In this document: piece by piece, positions 1 to 6,941 of the stretch | How the letters are laid out: the number at the start of each line of letters is the position of its first letter | Position numbering within the stretch: the first letter of the stretch is position 1 | NCBI GenBank assembly: GCA_964448305.1 | Contig: CAYUWB010000018.1 | Coordinates: 1-24,033, forward strand | DNA: 24,033 nt | Source of the DNA: Thioglobus_C sp964448305 | GTDB taxonomy: Bacteria > Pseudomonadota > Gammaproteobacteria > PS1 > Pseudothioglobaceae | Reading direction: 5' to 3' | The notes under the pieces: model-generated | The model's database searches: none | Told to the model about the DNA's origin: nothing | What the model saw: only the letters and a program-made list of their open reading frames with translations | Translations under genes and position numbers: made by a program

Positions 1-21
1 TAAAAATATAGGAGAAATACT

Positions 22-318
22 ATGAGTGATGTAACAGGAATCGCATTGGGCATGATCGAGACTAGAGGTCTTGTTCCTGCTATTGAAGCGGCCGATGCTA
101 TGACCAAAGCGGCAGAAGTTCGTTTAGTTGGTCGTCAGTTCGTTGGTGGCGGTTATGTAACAGTATTAGTACGTGGTGAAACTGGTGCGGTAAACGCAGC
201 AGTACGTGCCGGTGCTGACGCATGTGAGCGTGTAGGTGATGGTCTGGTAGCAGCCCACATTATTGCGCGTGTTCACGGCGAAGTTGAAAACATTCTGCCT
301 TCAGCGGCTGAAGCTTAA
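22..318 (+). CDS. csoS1: CsoS1 carboxysome shell hexamer protein (BMC-H)
   Basis: Forms the hexameric tiles of the alpha-carboxysome shell facets, whose central pores pass bicarbonate and RuBP. The 98-residue product is one BMC domain of the usual CsoS1 length. It opens with GIALGMIETRGLVPAIEAAD, typical of CsoS1A/C, and carries the pore-loop motif FVGGGY at about residues 40-45. The ATG at 22 has a clear ribosome binding site (GGAG at 11-14, 7 nt upstream). It is the first gene in the window and sits directly before csoS2. In Halothiobacillus the csoS1 paralogues lie after csoS4B, so this order differs from that model. More paralogues may lie upstream, outside the window. A long hairpin follows the stop. 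The family call is very secure; which paralogue (A, B or C) cannot be decided. Confidence 0.97.
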   Translation: MSDVTGIALGMIETRGLVPAIEAADAMTKAAEVRLVGRQFVGGGYVTVLVRGETGAVNAAVRAGADACERVGDGLVAAHIIARVHGEVENILPSAAEA

Positions 319-320
319 TC

Positions 321-369
321 AGTCATTTTTTAGGTGAATAACATTTGTGTTGTTCGCCTAGAAATGATT
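321..369 (+). promoter_or_regulatory. Long hairpin between csoS1 and csoS2
   Basis: Bases 331-343 pair with 348-360 around a 4-nt loop (TTTG), giving 13 consecutive pairs including two G-U. With one bulged T at 326 the helix extends outward through 321-330 and 361-369, about 22 pairs in all. It starts only a few bases after the csoS1 stop. No U-run follows, so it is a poor intrinsic terminator. An mRNA-stabilising or processing element that keeps csoS1 message above csoS2 message is more likely. The pairing is seen in the sequence; the role is inferred. Confidence 0.6.
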
Positions 370-448
370 ATATAAAACTTAAAATTTGTAAATGGTTTAT
401 TGATAAACATTAGCAAAAATATTTAAGTACTTATAAACGGAATTTAAT

Positions 449-2908
449 ATGACAAATTCAACAGAAAAACTTTCTGGACGAGAGAGGTCAATGCTCAGAC
501 GTCAGCAAATGTCTAAAACAGGTTCTGCCGGTATGAAAAAATCTGGTCGAGTAAACCCTAGAGGAAGACAATCAGCTGTAGTAGCAAACCCAAATATTGG
601 TCAAGAAGTTCAGTCAAATACAACTGTAGAAAATACTACAGATAACGAATTAAACAACATTAATACTCAAGCAGTAGAAAATGATAATTTTGAGTATTGT
701 TGTGATGATTGCAAGGAAAAGGACTTGAAAGAAACATGTTCTCCTTGTAATGACAAACTATCTTCACCAGAAGGAGATGTTAAAGTGGACGAGATTTGTG
801 AGCTGGTTGATGCTGGTCAATCAAATGCTAGTTCATCTGTGAGAGCCTTCTGTAGAGATAGGCGTAGACAAATGTCAAAAACTGGTAAACAAGCATTACC
901 AGGTAAGGTTGGCAGAGATGCACGACGTTCAAGGGTTAATAACAATAAAAACTCTATGTCAGGTCGTGATCTAGCCAAAATAAAGCGTGAAGAAAGATGT
1001 ACGGTTGGTCGGGGCAATGTAGAAGCTTGTCGTCCAAGCGGTAGAATCAGACCGGGATCTGCACCATCTAAAGTTGAATTGGGTACTACACTAGCAGGTC
1101 AGCCTGTCAGTGGAACTCAGGTTGATCAAACACAAAAGATTACAGGTAGTGAAGCTGGTGGTTGCAAGGGAATTACAGGTACTGAATATTTTGGTGCTGA
1201 ACAATTTTCACAGTTGTGTTCAACCACACCCCAAGCAAACGAACCTAAGGTTGGTGAAACTCAAACTACTAAAGGTCAGACAATGACGGGCACTTTGGTT
1301 GAGTCTACTTCTAAAATTACTGGCACTGAACCTGGTTCATGTAATGTAATTACAGGTAACGAATACTTGGGTTATGATCATTATTCAAATGCATGCGATA
1401 ATACAAATGCTGTTTCATCGCACCATAAGGTAATGTCAACACCATCAAAAAAAAATTTAGCAATAACTGGAGCAGACGAAGCTAGAGCCAATTCAACAAC
1501 CGGTTCAGAATCAGGAGCTGGTCATGCAATTACAGGCTCTGATTATTCAACTGCACCTTTTAGCCGTTCAAATGCGGGCGTTACAAAAGTTGACGTCAAC
1601 CATACAAACAGTGGCTCTGTAATATCTGGCGGTGAATTATCATCACCACTTGGAGTTACAGGTGACGCACAAGATTCATGTGAAAGAGTGACTGGTACCG
1701 AATATGTTTCTAATGAAAGATATGTTGCTAATTGTGGCACTCAGGCTCCATTAACACCAAATAAAGTTTCTGTTGATAATACTCGTAAAGGTATGGATGT
1801 TACAGGCAACATGATGGATAGAGATGAGAAGGTAACTGGTAATGAGCCTGGCACATGTCAGCGTTTAACTGGCAGCCAATATGACAGTTCTGCGAGTAAA
1901 GGTTTGTGCGACCAGCGTTCGGATAAAGTAAATCAAACACATACTATTACTGGTAATCGTGTTTCTGGTAGTGAGGTTAGTGGCTCCCCAAAGCTAACGG
2001 GTGACGACTATGGCATGTGCCTGGGCGTCACCGGAAACGAATATGTTAGTAAGGAAAGTTTTGAGCAAAGGTGTTCTTTTGTACCGATGGCAGCACAGTT
2101 TAAAGACGCAGTAAGTCACACATGGAACGATCAACAAGTTTCTGGGTCACAAGTTAGTCAATCTGAGATAGTGACTGGTGATGAAGTTGGTGGTTGTAGC
2201 CCTATTTCTGGAAGTAGTTATAGATCTAGAGATGAGATGAGTCAGTTTTGTGATACATCAGCAGTAGCTGAAAGTGAGCAAAAAATGAGAAAAACATATA
2301 CAATGCAAGAGGTAAGTGGCACGGTGCCAACAGAAGATCAACGTTTCTCTGGTAATTTTAATAAGGGCTTTGATCAGTCAATTAGTGGCACACCTTATCT
2401 CAAAAATGAAGGCCAATCTGAACAATATGACGCAAACTTTTCGGTTCGGTCGCCTGCTCGTGTCGCATTTCAGAGTAAATCTGAAAGAGTTCATGACAGT
2501 GTTTTTGGAACCAATGCAAGAATTACCGGCCCAGTTGCTAAAGCACAAGGTGTAATGACAGGCACACCAGAATTTAGACATCCGTATGAAATATCTCAAC
2601 AGGATGTTGCTATTTCAGAGCCGACAAAGGTTGTGACTGGCGAAGGCAACGAAATCGGTTCAGATGTCACAGGTGATAATTGGTCTCGTGGTGGACAAAT
2701 TACTGGCACTGAAGGTATGTTTTCTTCTAATCGAAATGATACGCAAAAAGGCAATCCAAATCACGATCATAAGATTGGTGCGCATGCACTCAAGGGTCGA
2801 GAAGTGACTATTGTTGAAGGTCCTAAGATTACTAATGGTAGCGGTGGTGGAAATGGTACAGATGGTGGCTCTTCAAGAGTAACTTTATCTGGCGGCGCAC
2901 GCGGTTAA
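449..2908 (+). CDS. csoS2: CsoS2 carboxysome scaffold protein
   Basis: Intrinsically disordered scaffold that links RuBisCO to the alpha-carboxysome shell. The 819 residues split into three parts. The N-terminal region has basic RuBisCO-binding repeats near 9-28 and 130-150 (RRxQMSKTG core) and a weaker one near 171-190. The middle region has seven repeats of about 50 residues with the ITG/VTG...EYxxxxxxxxxC pattern, at about 208-257, 267-316, 327-375, 380-429, 439-487, 493-542 and 552-601. The C-terminal domain (602-819) ends in SGGARG, the shell-anchoring tail typical of the family. The third middle repeat has lost its conserved cysteines. Codons 334-335 lie in a run of nine A that may drive -1 frameshifting to a 345-residue short form. 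An unusual CCxxC...CxxC cluster lies at residues 84-100. The start at 449 has only a weak GGA upstream. Product and limits are secure. Confidence 0.96.
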   Translation: MTNSTEKLSGRERSMLRRQQMSKTGSAGMKKSGRVNPRGRQSAVVANPNIGQEVQSNTTVENTTDNELNNINTQAVENDNFEYCCDDCKEKDLKETCSPCNDKLSSPEGDVKVDEICELVDAGQSNASSSVRAFCRDRRRQMSKTGKQALPGKVGRDARRSRVNNNKNSMSGRDLAKIKREERCTVGRGNVEACRPSGRIRPGSAPSKVELGTTLAGQPVSGTQVDQTQKITGSEAGGCKGITGTEYFGAEQFSQLCSTTPQANEPKVGETQTTKGQTMTGTLVESTSKITGTEPGSCNVITGNEYLGYDHYSNACDNTNAVSSHHKVMSTPSKKNLAITGADEARANSTTGSESGAGHAITGSDYSTAPFSRSNAGVTKVDVNHTNSGSVISGGELSSPLGVTGDAQDSCERVTGTEYVSNERYVANCGTQAPLTPNKVSVDNTRKGMDVTGNMMDRDEKVTGNEPGTCQRLTGSQYDSSASKGLCDQRSDKVNQTHTITGNRVSGSEVSGSPKLTGDDYGMCLGVTGNEYVSKESFEQRCSFVPMAAQFKDAVSHTWNDQQVSGSQVSQSEIVTGDEVGGCSPISGSSYRSRDEMSQFCDTSAVAESEQKMRKTYTMQEVSGTVPTEDQRFSGNFNKGFDQSISGTPYLKNEGQSEQYDANFSVRSPARVAFQSKSERVHDSVFGTNARITGPVAKAQGVMTGTPEFRHPYEISQQDVAISEPTKVVTGEGNEIGSDVTGDNWSRGGQITGTEGMFSSNRNDTQKGNPNHDHKIGAHALKGREVTIVEGPKITNGSGGGNGTDGGSSRVTLSGGARG
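1447..1485 (+). promoter_or_regulatory. Candidate -1 programmed frameshift site in csoS2
   Basis: Nine A at 1447-1455 contain the heptamer A AAA AAA (1447-1453) in correct phase with the csoS2 codons (tcA AAA AAA aat). A -1 slip adds ten residues (K F S N N W S R R S) and ends at TAG 1483-1485, giving a 345-residue protein with the N-terminal domain and the first two middle repeats. The +1 frame stops even sooner, at TAG 1458-1460. Halothiobacillus csoS2 is known to make short CsoS2A by -1 frameshifting, so a functional equivalent is plausible. AGAGCC (1484-1489) can pair with GGCTCT (1535-1540), but this is farther away than a canonical stimulator. Transcriptional slippage on A9 could give the same products. 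Confidence 0.6.
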
Positions 2909-2917
2909 TTTCGCATC

Positions 2918-4504
2918 ATGAATACCAGGAATGCTTACAAGATTAGAGCCTCTCGTGTTTCTAGTCCTTTAAACAAAGCACCAGTTGGGATGGCACAATC
3001 AAGTGCACTCCCACAAGCCAAAAGTTCTTATTCATCTAAACAAAATTACGATATTGGCGCTAAGACCCCAATGGATTTGAACTCTGTTTGTGAAGCTCTT
3101 CCTGAGCGTTCTTGTAGACACCCTTTGACTAATATGAGGCAGAATGCTCATTTAGCCAGGTGCGAAGAATCTATTAAAGTTCGCTTTGATTCGATTACAC
3201 CAACTTTAAAAAAACTTGCAAATTTACAACATGAGAATGATTTTGTTTCTAAGGCAGACTCTGTTACCTCAAAAGAGCTTGGTTTTAATTTTCCTATTGA
3301 ATTACTAGAAACTGCCTGGGTTGATGGTTTAAACATGAAGGCTTTATACGCTAAAGCTGTTTTTAATGCGTTGAACAGTTCAATCGCTCAGTTTTCAGAT
3401 GATTTGGGGCGGAATGAAGACTTAAGAGTAGACGCTGACAGTTTCTTTTTAGACTGTGGATATCACAGTGTTGATATTACACCTTGTTCTGATGGTCGTT
3501 TGAAAGGTCTTGCTAAATATATTTTACGTTTGCCTTTATCGGCAATTACTGTTCGTAATTCCTATGCTGGTGCATTATTTAATGTTGAATCCAATGTGCG
3601 TGATTGGGAAAAAATCGAGCTAGATAGGCTAAGAAATGGTAAAGTTCTAGACGATGGGAATGGTTATTTAAAGATTGTTGTCTATCATAGAAGTGGCTCT
3701 GACCCTTCGCATCAAGGGTGCGCTGCTCATGGCAGTAATGATAAAGTATCTGCTGAAGCTGGCTTAGAAAAATTGACAGAATTTCGTGAAGCTATTGAAA
3801 ACACCTATTGTTGCGGATCTGCAATTGATATTTTATTGATTGGTGTTGATACTGATAATGATTCTATTCGTGTACATGTGCCTGATTCAGCCGGCAACAT
3901 AAGTGTGCATCGATATGTTGATACATCAGAGTTGTATAACGAAACATTGTCAATGAGCATTGATCAGGCAAGAGTTAAATTATATAATGCTATTGATATT
4001 TGTAGTGATTCATCGGGCTGGGCACAAGGTGATGGAAGGCCTCATGAAGGCATGAGGAAAGTTGTCGCTAACTTGCTTGAATATAATTTATCTCAAATTG
4101 AGTATGTTGCTGATTTATACGGCGGCATGTATCCAGATATTGGCCATGCCGAACGCTATATTAGCGTGGGTGACGGCTTTCAAGAAATTCAATTGCGTAA
4201 TATTGCTTATTTTGCGCACTTAGATACTGTTGAGGAAGGTGCAGCAGATTTAGATATCGGTATTAAGATTTTTACAGGACTGAATTTAAATAAAGGATTG
4301 CCAGCACCTATAGCAATTCATTATCGTTATGATTCTAAAGTACCTGGTTCAAGGAAAAGGTTGATAGAAAAATGTAATCGTGTTAAAAATGCGATATTAA
4401 ACAGATATAAACAATTGGCTGAAAATAATAATTTATATTTTCAAATTAGCATTCAAGATTTGCCGTTAGGCAGCAGTCTTGAAATTATAAGTGAGGAAGC
4501 GTAA
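2918..4504 (+). CDS. csoSCA: CsoSCA carboxysomal carbonic anhydrase
   Basis: Dehydrates bicarbonate to CO2 inside the carboxysome for RuBisCO (also called csoS3). The 528 residues match the family length. The zinc site is intact: C190 in the CxDxR motif CSDGR with the D192/R194 pair, then H257 and C268 with the 11-residue spacing of the Halothiobacillus enzyme. The N-terminal 50 or so residues are low-complexity and basic, matching the disordered extension that tethers the enzyme to RuBisCO in the model species. The ATG is 9 nt after the csoS2 stop with no good ribosome binding site, so translation is probably coupled to csoS2. The stop overlaps csoS4A by one base (TAATG). The call is secure. 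Confidence 0.96.
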   Translation: MNTRNAYKIRASRVSSPLNKAPVGMAQSSALPQAKSSYSSKQNYDIGAKTPMDLNSVCEALPERSCRHPLTNMRQNAHLARCEESIKVRFDSITPTLKKLANLQHENDFVSKADSVTSKELGFNFPIELLETAWVDGLNMKALYAKAVFNALNSSIAQFSDDLGRNEDLRVDADSFFLDCGYHSVDITPCSDGRLKGLAKYILRLPLSAITVRNSYAGALFNVESNVRDWEKIELDRLRNGKVLDDGNGYLKIVVYHRSGSDPSHQGCAAHGSNDKVSAEAGLEKLTEFREAIENTYCCGSAIDILLIGVDTDNDSIRVHVPDSAGNISVHRYVDTSELYNETLSMSIDQARVKLYNAIDICSDSSGWAQGDGRPHEGMRKVVANLLEYNLSQIEYVADLYGGMYPDIGHAERYISVGDGFQEIQLRNIAYFAHLDTVEEGAADLDIGIKIFTGLNLNKGLPAPIAIHYRYDSKVPGSRKRLIEKCNRVKNAILNRYKQLAENNNLYFQISIQDLPLGSSLEIISEEA

Positions 4505-4764
4505 TGAGAATAATGCAAGTAGAAAAGACTCTTGTCTCAACTAATCGTATTAAAAATTTAGGGTTAAGGCCTTTGCTTGTTGTACGAGACAAGCCTAACG
4601 GTACACCATTAGTGGCAGTTGATGCTGTTGGTTGTATCCCAGGTGATTGGGTAATTTGTGTAGGAAGTTCGGCAGCACGAGAGTCTGCAGGAAGCAAGGA
4701 TTATCCAAGTGACTTAACAATAGTCGGCATTATCGATTATTGGGATAAAGACCAAAAAGGATAG
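4504..4764 (+). CDS. csoS4A: CsoS4A carboxysome vertex pentamer protein (BMC-P)
   Basis: One of two paralogous pentamers that cap the twelve vertices of the icosahedral shell. The 86-residue protein is a single EutN/CcmL-type beta-barrel domain. It starts MRIMQVEKTLVSTNRI and has the GDWVICVGSSAAR segment and the DLTIVGIIDYW C-terminal strand that define CsoS4. It overlaps the csoSCA stop by one base and is 9 nt from csoS4B, with which it shares the same overall layout. Naming it A rather than B follows gene order, as in other cso operons. Confidence 0.95.
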   Translation: MRIMQVEKTLVSTNRIKNLGLRPLLVVRDKPNGTPLVAVDAVGCIPGDWVICVGSSAARESAGSKDYPSDLTIVGIIDYWDKDQKG

Positions 4765-4773
4765 AAAACTAAC

Positions 4774-5034
4774 ATGGAGATAATGCAAGTCCAAGAAGAT
4801 CTTGTTTGTACTCGGTCTGTTAATCAGATAGAAGGTATTTCATTAAGAGTAATGAAAGACTTAAAGGGCAAGATTTGGTGTGCTTCTGACCCGGTTGGTG
4901 TTGGTATTGGAAAATGGGTTGTGACTGCAAGTGGTTCGGCTGCTAGATGGGCAATGCCTAGCTATGATTCAGCGACAGATTTAACAATTGTTGGGATTAT
5001 TGATCATTGGGAATGGCCTGAGTCAAAGGATTAA
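4774..5034 (+). CDS. csoS4B: CsoS4B carboxysome vertex pentamer protein (BMC-P)
   Basis: Second pentameric vertex protein, 86 residues, the same length as CsoS4A. It keeps the MEIMQVQEDLVCTRSV start, the GKWVVTASGSAAR segment and the DLTIVGIIDHW strand. The middle differs markedly from CsoS4A (for example WCASDPVGVGIG), so this is an old paralogue pair and not a recent duplication. The start ATG is 9 nt after csoS4A, and the stop is 4 nt before the ferritin-like gene. Confidence 0.95.
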   Translation: MEIMQVQEDLVCTRSVNQIEGISLRVMKDLKGKIWCASDPVGVGIGKWVVTASGSAARWAMPSYDSATDLTIVGIIDHWEWPESKD

Positions 5035-5038
5035 TATT

Positions 5039-5467
5039 ATGTTGGCCAATTCAAAACTTAGTTGGTATTTGAGACGAGGGCTGGAGCATGAAATGTCAGC
5101 TATCCAGTATTACACAACCCAATCTAATTTGTGCAAAATTTGGGGCTTAGAGTCTGCCGCATCTAAGTTTGAAGAAGAGGCAAAAGAAGAGTTTGACCAT
5201 GCATCTAGAATTATTAACTTTATGCTTAAGTTGGGTTTGACAGCGGCTACTTCACAATTAAAATCAATACCAAAGACGAAGACGTTAAAAGAAATATTAA
5301 TCGTCGATTGGCAACTCGAAAAAGAGGTTGTAGAGCTATATAGTGATGCAAGCCAATATTGTTTAAATAGTGGCCTTATTCATGGTTATGAATTATTCAA
5401 TACACTGCTGGAAGAGGAAAAACATCATTTAAGTTCCATTGAAAAGTGGATGCTTGAATTAAATTAA
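5039..5467 (+). CDS. Bacterioferritin-like protein of the cso operon
   Basis: A 142-residue four-helix ferritin-like protein. The diiron ligands are visible: the first-helix glutamate in LEHEMSAIQYY, ExxH in EEFDHA, the glutamate in EKEVVELY, and ExxH in EEEKHH. It is a little shorter than classical Bfr (about 158 residues). The position equivalent to heme ligand Met52 of E. coli Bfr appears to be Phe (EEFDH against DEMKH), so it probably does not bind heme that way. Such genes are common in proteobacterial cso operons, but their role is unresolved; iron storage or redox buffering is possible. An upstream in-frame start at 4988 would overlap csoS4B by 47 nt, so the ATG at 5039 is preferred: it is 4 nt after csoS4B and gives a normal Bfr N-terminus. 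Confidence 0.9.
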   Translation: MLANSKLSWYLRRGLEHEMSAIQYYTTQSNLCKIWGLESAASKFEEEAKEEFDHASRIINFMLKLGLTAATSQLKSIPKTKTLKEILIVDWQLEKEVVELYSDASQYCLNSGLIHGYELFNTLLEEEKHHLSSIEKWMLELN

Positions 5468-5470
5468 AGA

Positions 5471-5794
5471 ATGAGTAATAACAGTTCAATAGACAAAGGA
5501 ATAGCAGACGTTACTGATCTTGGGTGGAAGGTACAAAAACGTGCGTTAACAATGACAAAGCGCTATGATTATAGTGATTATGACGACATGAGAGATTTTC
5601 TTGATGATTTACAAGATTTATCTGAAAAAGAAGACTACTACCCAGATTTGACTTTTAGTCGTGTGCACGTTAACGTGTCCATTAAATCTAGAGAAGAAGA
5701 AAAGTTTACTGAAGTCGATTTTTTATTTGCAGCGCAAGTTGACGCTTTAGGTAAAGATTCAATAACCGTCGTAGAGGGGGAGAAAAATGGCTAA
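5471..5794 (+). CDS. acRAF, pterin-dehydratase-like RuBisCO assembly factor
   Basis: A 107-residue protein of the pterin-4a-carbinolamine dehydratase fold, a conserved cso-operon member known as alpha-carboxysome RuBisCO assembly factor (acRAF). The N-terminal part with LGWKVQKRALTMTKRYDYSDY and the strand YYPDLTFSRVHVNVSI match this group. The dehydratase HH/HN-type active-site motif is missing: the strand reads SRVHVNV. This fits a chaperone rather than a dehydratase. It starts 3 nt after the ferritin-like gene and overlaps mcdA by 8 nt, so it is translated as part of one message. Family assignment is good; the biochemical role comes from knowledge of the family. Confidence 0.85.
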   Translation: MSNNSSIDKGIADVTDLGWKVQKRALTMTKRYDYSDYDDMRDFLDDLQDLSEKEDYYPDLTFSRVHVNVSIKSREEEKFTEVDFLFAAQVDALGKDSITVVEGEKNG

Positions 5795-6416
5795 GTTGAA
5801 AATTGCAGTTGCCAATCTGAAAGGGGGGTGTGGTAAATCTACATTGTCTTTAAATCTAGCGTCAGGGTTAATGTCTAGAGGTAGTGTAGCATTACTTGAT
5901 GCAGACCCGCAAGGCACATTAGAACACTGGCTGAAAGCTTCAGTAGACGGAATGCCAAGTGTCATTAATGCATCCAGTGATATAGAAAAATCTATCAAAT
6001 CAATAGAAAGCGAGTTTGATTATATAGTAGTCGATTGCCCACCAAGTTTAGAAAGCGGACATACGAAGAAAGTGCTAGAATTAGTGGATTTATTATTAAT
6101 CCCAGTTCTGCCTTCGCCACCAGATTTGTGGAGTAGTGTGCATATGGTAGATGCGGTCAAAGAGGCACAAAAAACTAATAAAAGGCTAAAATCCTATCTT
6201 GTTCGAAACCAAGTAGAAAACAGAAGTGCGCTTTCAAAGGCAATGAAGCAAGCTATAGAATTCTGTGGTCTACCAGCGCTAAAAAGCTCACTAGGAAGGC
6301 GTGCATCATATCGTTGGGCGGCACTGGAAGGGATTAGCGTTTATCAGTTTGGAAAACGTGGTGATACAGCAGTTAATGATATTGAGTCTGTAATTAAAGA
6401 AGTTTTTGAAAAGTAA
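5787..6416 (+). CDS. mcdA: ParA/MinD-type ATPase, carboxysome positioning (McdA candidate)
   Basis: A 209-residue ParA-type ATPase of the short orphan class. The deviant Walker A KGGCGKST at residues 12-19 has the signature lysine K12, followed by the DADPQG switch motif near residue 40 and VVDCPPS near residue 78. In alpha-carboxysome operons such an ATPase is McdA, which binds nucleoid DNA and distributes carboxysomes along it with its partner McdB. There is no adjacent chromosomal parB or replication gene, so plasmid or chromosome partition is unlikely. It overlaps acRAF by 8 nt and is followed 14 nt later by a small disordered protein gene, the expected McdB position. The ATPase call is certain; the McdA role is strongly supported by context. 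Confidence 0.9.
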   Translation: MAKLKIAVANLKGGCGKSTLSLNLASGLMSRGSVALLDADPQGTLEHWLKASVDGMPSVINASSDIEKSIKSIESEFDYIVVDCPPSLESGHTKKVLELVDLLLIPVLPSPPDLWSSVHMVDAVKEAQKTNKRLKSYLVRNQVENRSALSKAMKQAIEFCGLPALKSSLGRRASYRWAALEGISVYQFGKRGDTAVNDIESVIKEVFEK

Positions 6417-6430
6417 ACAAGGGGAGAAAA

Positions 6431-6670
6431 ATGAGCAAATTAGAAGATAAGTTAGTTGAGAGTATTAACAAGCCTGAGCAAGATAAGCCTGTTATTAAAA
6501 AGCCAATAGCTAAGAAAAGTCCAGCTAAAAAACCAATTGCTAAAAAAGTAGCTGCTAAGAAGCCAGTAGCCAAGAAAAAAGTGACTACAAAGACTGTTGC
6601 TAAGAAGCCTATCGTCAAGAAGTTGGCAACAAACTCTATCAGCCATCCAAAACGTATTTGGCCTGACTGA
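6431..6670 (+). CDS. Small Lys/Ala-rich protein, copy 1 (McdB candidate)
   Basis: A 79-residue, very basic, low-complexity protein. Residues 1-20 are mixed charge (MSKLEDKLVESIN). About 21-67 are irregular AKKP-type repeats like H1-like tails, and the end is SISHPKRIWPD. A strong ribosome binding site (AAGGGGAG) precedes the ATG. Position directly after the ParA gene, predicted disorder and a tryptophan near the C-terminus (third from last) are features described for alpha-carboxysome McdB, the adaptor that links carboxysomes to McdA. The basic repeats could also bind DNA. The first 236 nt are identical to copy 2 at 6706. The function is inferred from context; I did not recognise it by sequence alone. 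Confidence 0.7.
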   Translation: MSKLEDKLVESINKPEQDKPVIKKPIAKKSPAKKPIAKKVAAKKPVAKKKVTTKTVAKKPIVKKLATNSISHPKRIWPD

Positions 6671-6941
6671 TTGTTTTTGTTAAGTATTAAACCAAGGAGT
6701 GCCGCATGAGCAAATTAGAAGATAAGTTAGTTGAGAGTATTAACAAGCCTGAGCAAGATAAGCCTGTTATTAAAAAGCCAATAGCTAAGAAAAGTCCAGC
6801 TAAAAAACCAATTGCTAAAAAAGTAGCTGCTAAGAAGCCAGTAGCCAAGAAAAAAGTGACTACAAAGACTGTTGCTAAGAAGCCTATCGTCAAGAAGTTG
6901 GCAACAAACTCTATCAGCCATCCAAAACGTATTTGGCCTGA
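6431..6941 (+). repeat. Tandem direct repeat, 236 nt identical, offset 275 nt
   Basis: Bases 6431-6666 and 6706-6941 are identical by eye. The leader GTTTTTG...AAGTA...CAAGG is shared at 6402-6422 and 6673-6696 but with substitutions and a net 4-nt length change. Sequence after the two stops is unrelated. Perfect identity confined to the coding part suggests recent gene conversion between copies. Confidence 0.95.

Noticed and set aside
400..437. Possible promoter directly before csoS2 (TTGATA with TATAAA)
   Set aside because: The spacing between the two boxes is about 26 bp, too long for a sigma-70 promoter, and the whole stretch is AT-rich so chance matches are expected.
2316..2599. Open frames in other phases inside csoS2
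   Set aside because: The csoS2 frame is continuous with recognisable repeats and C-terminal domain through this stretch, and the alternates have no recognisable domains.
6508..6580. A-rich runs in the McdB candidates as further frameshift sites
   Set aside because: The A6 runs are preceded by T or G in the position needed for X XXY YYZ, so the in-phase heptamer is imperfect, and A-rich codons are expected in a Lys-rich gene.
6394..6893. Repeated hydrophobic open frames on the - strand opposite the Lys/Ala-rich genes, looking like small membrane proteins
   Set aside because: Antisense reading of AAA/AAG and GCN/CCN codons gives Phe, Leu, Gly and Ala automatically. They have no ribosome binding site, and the + strand frames have strong ones.
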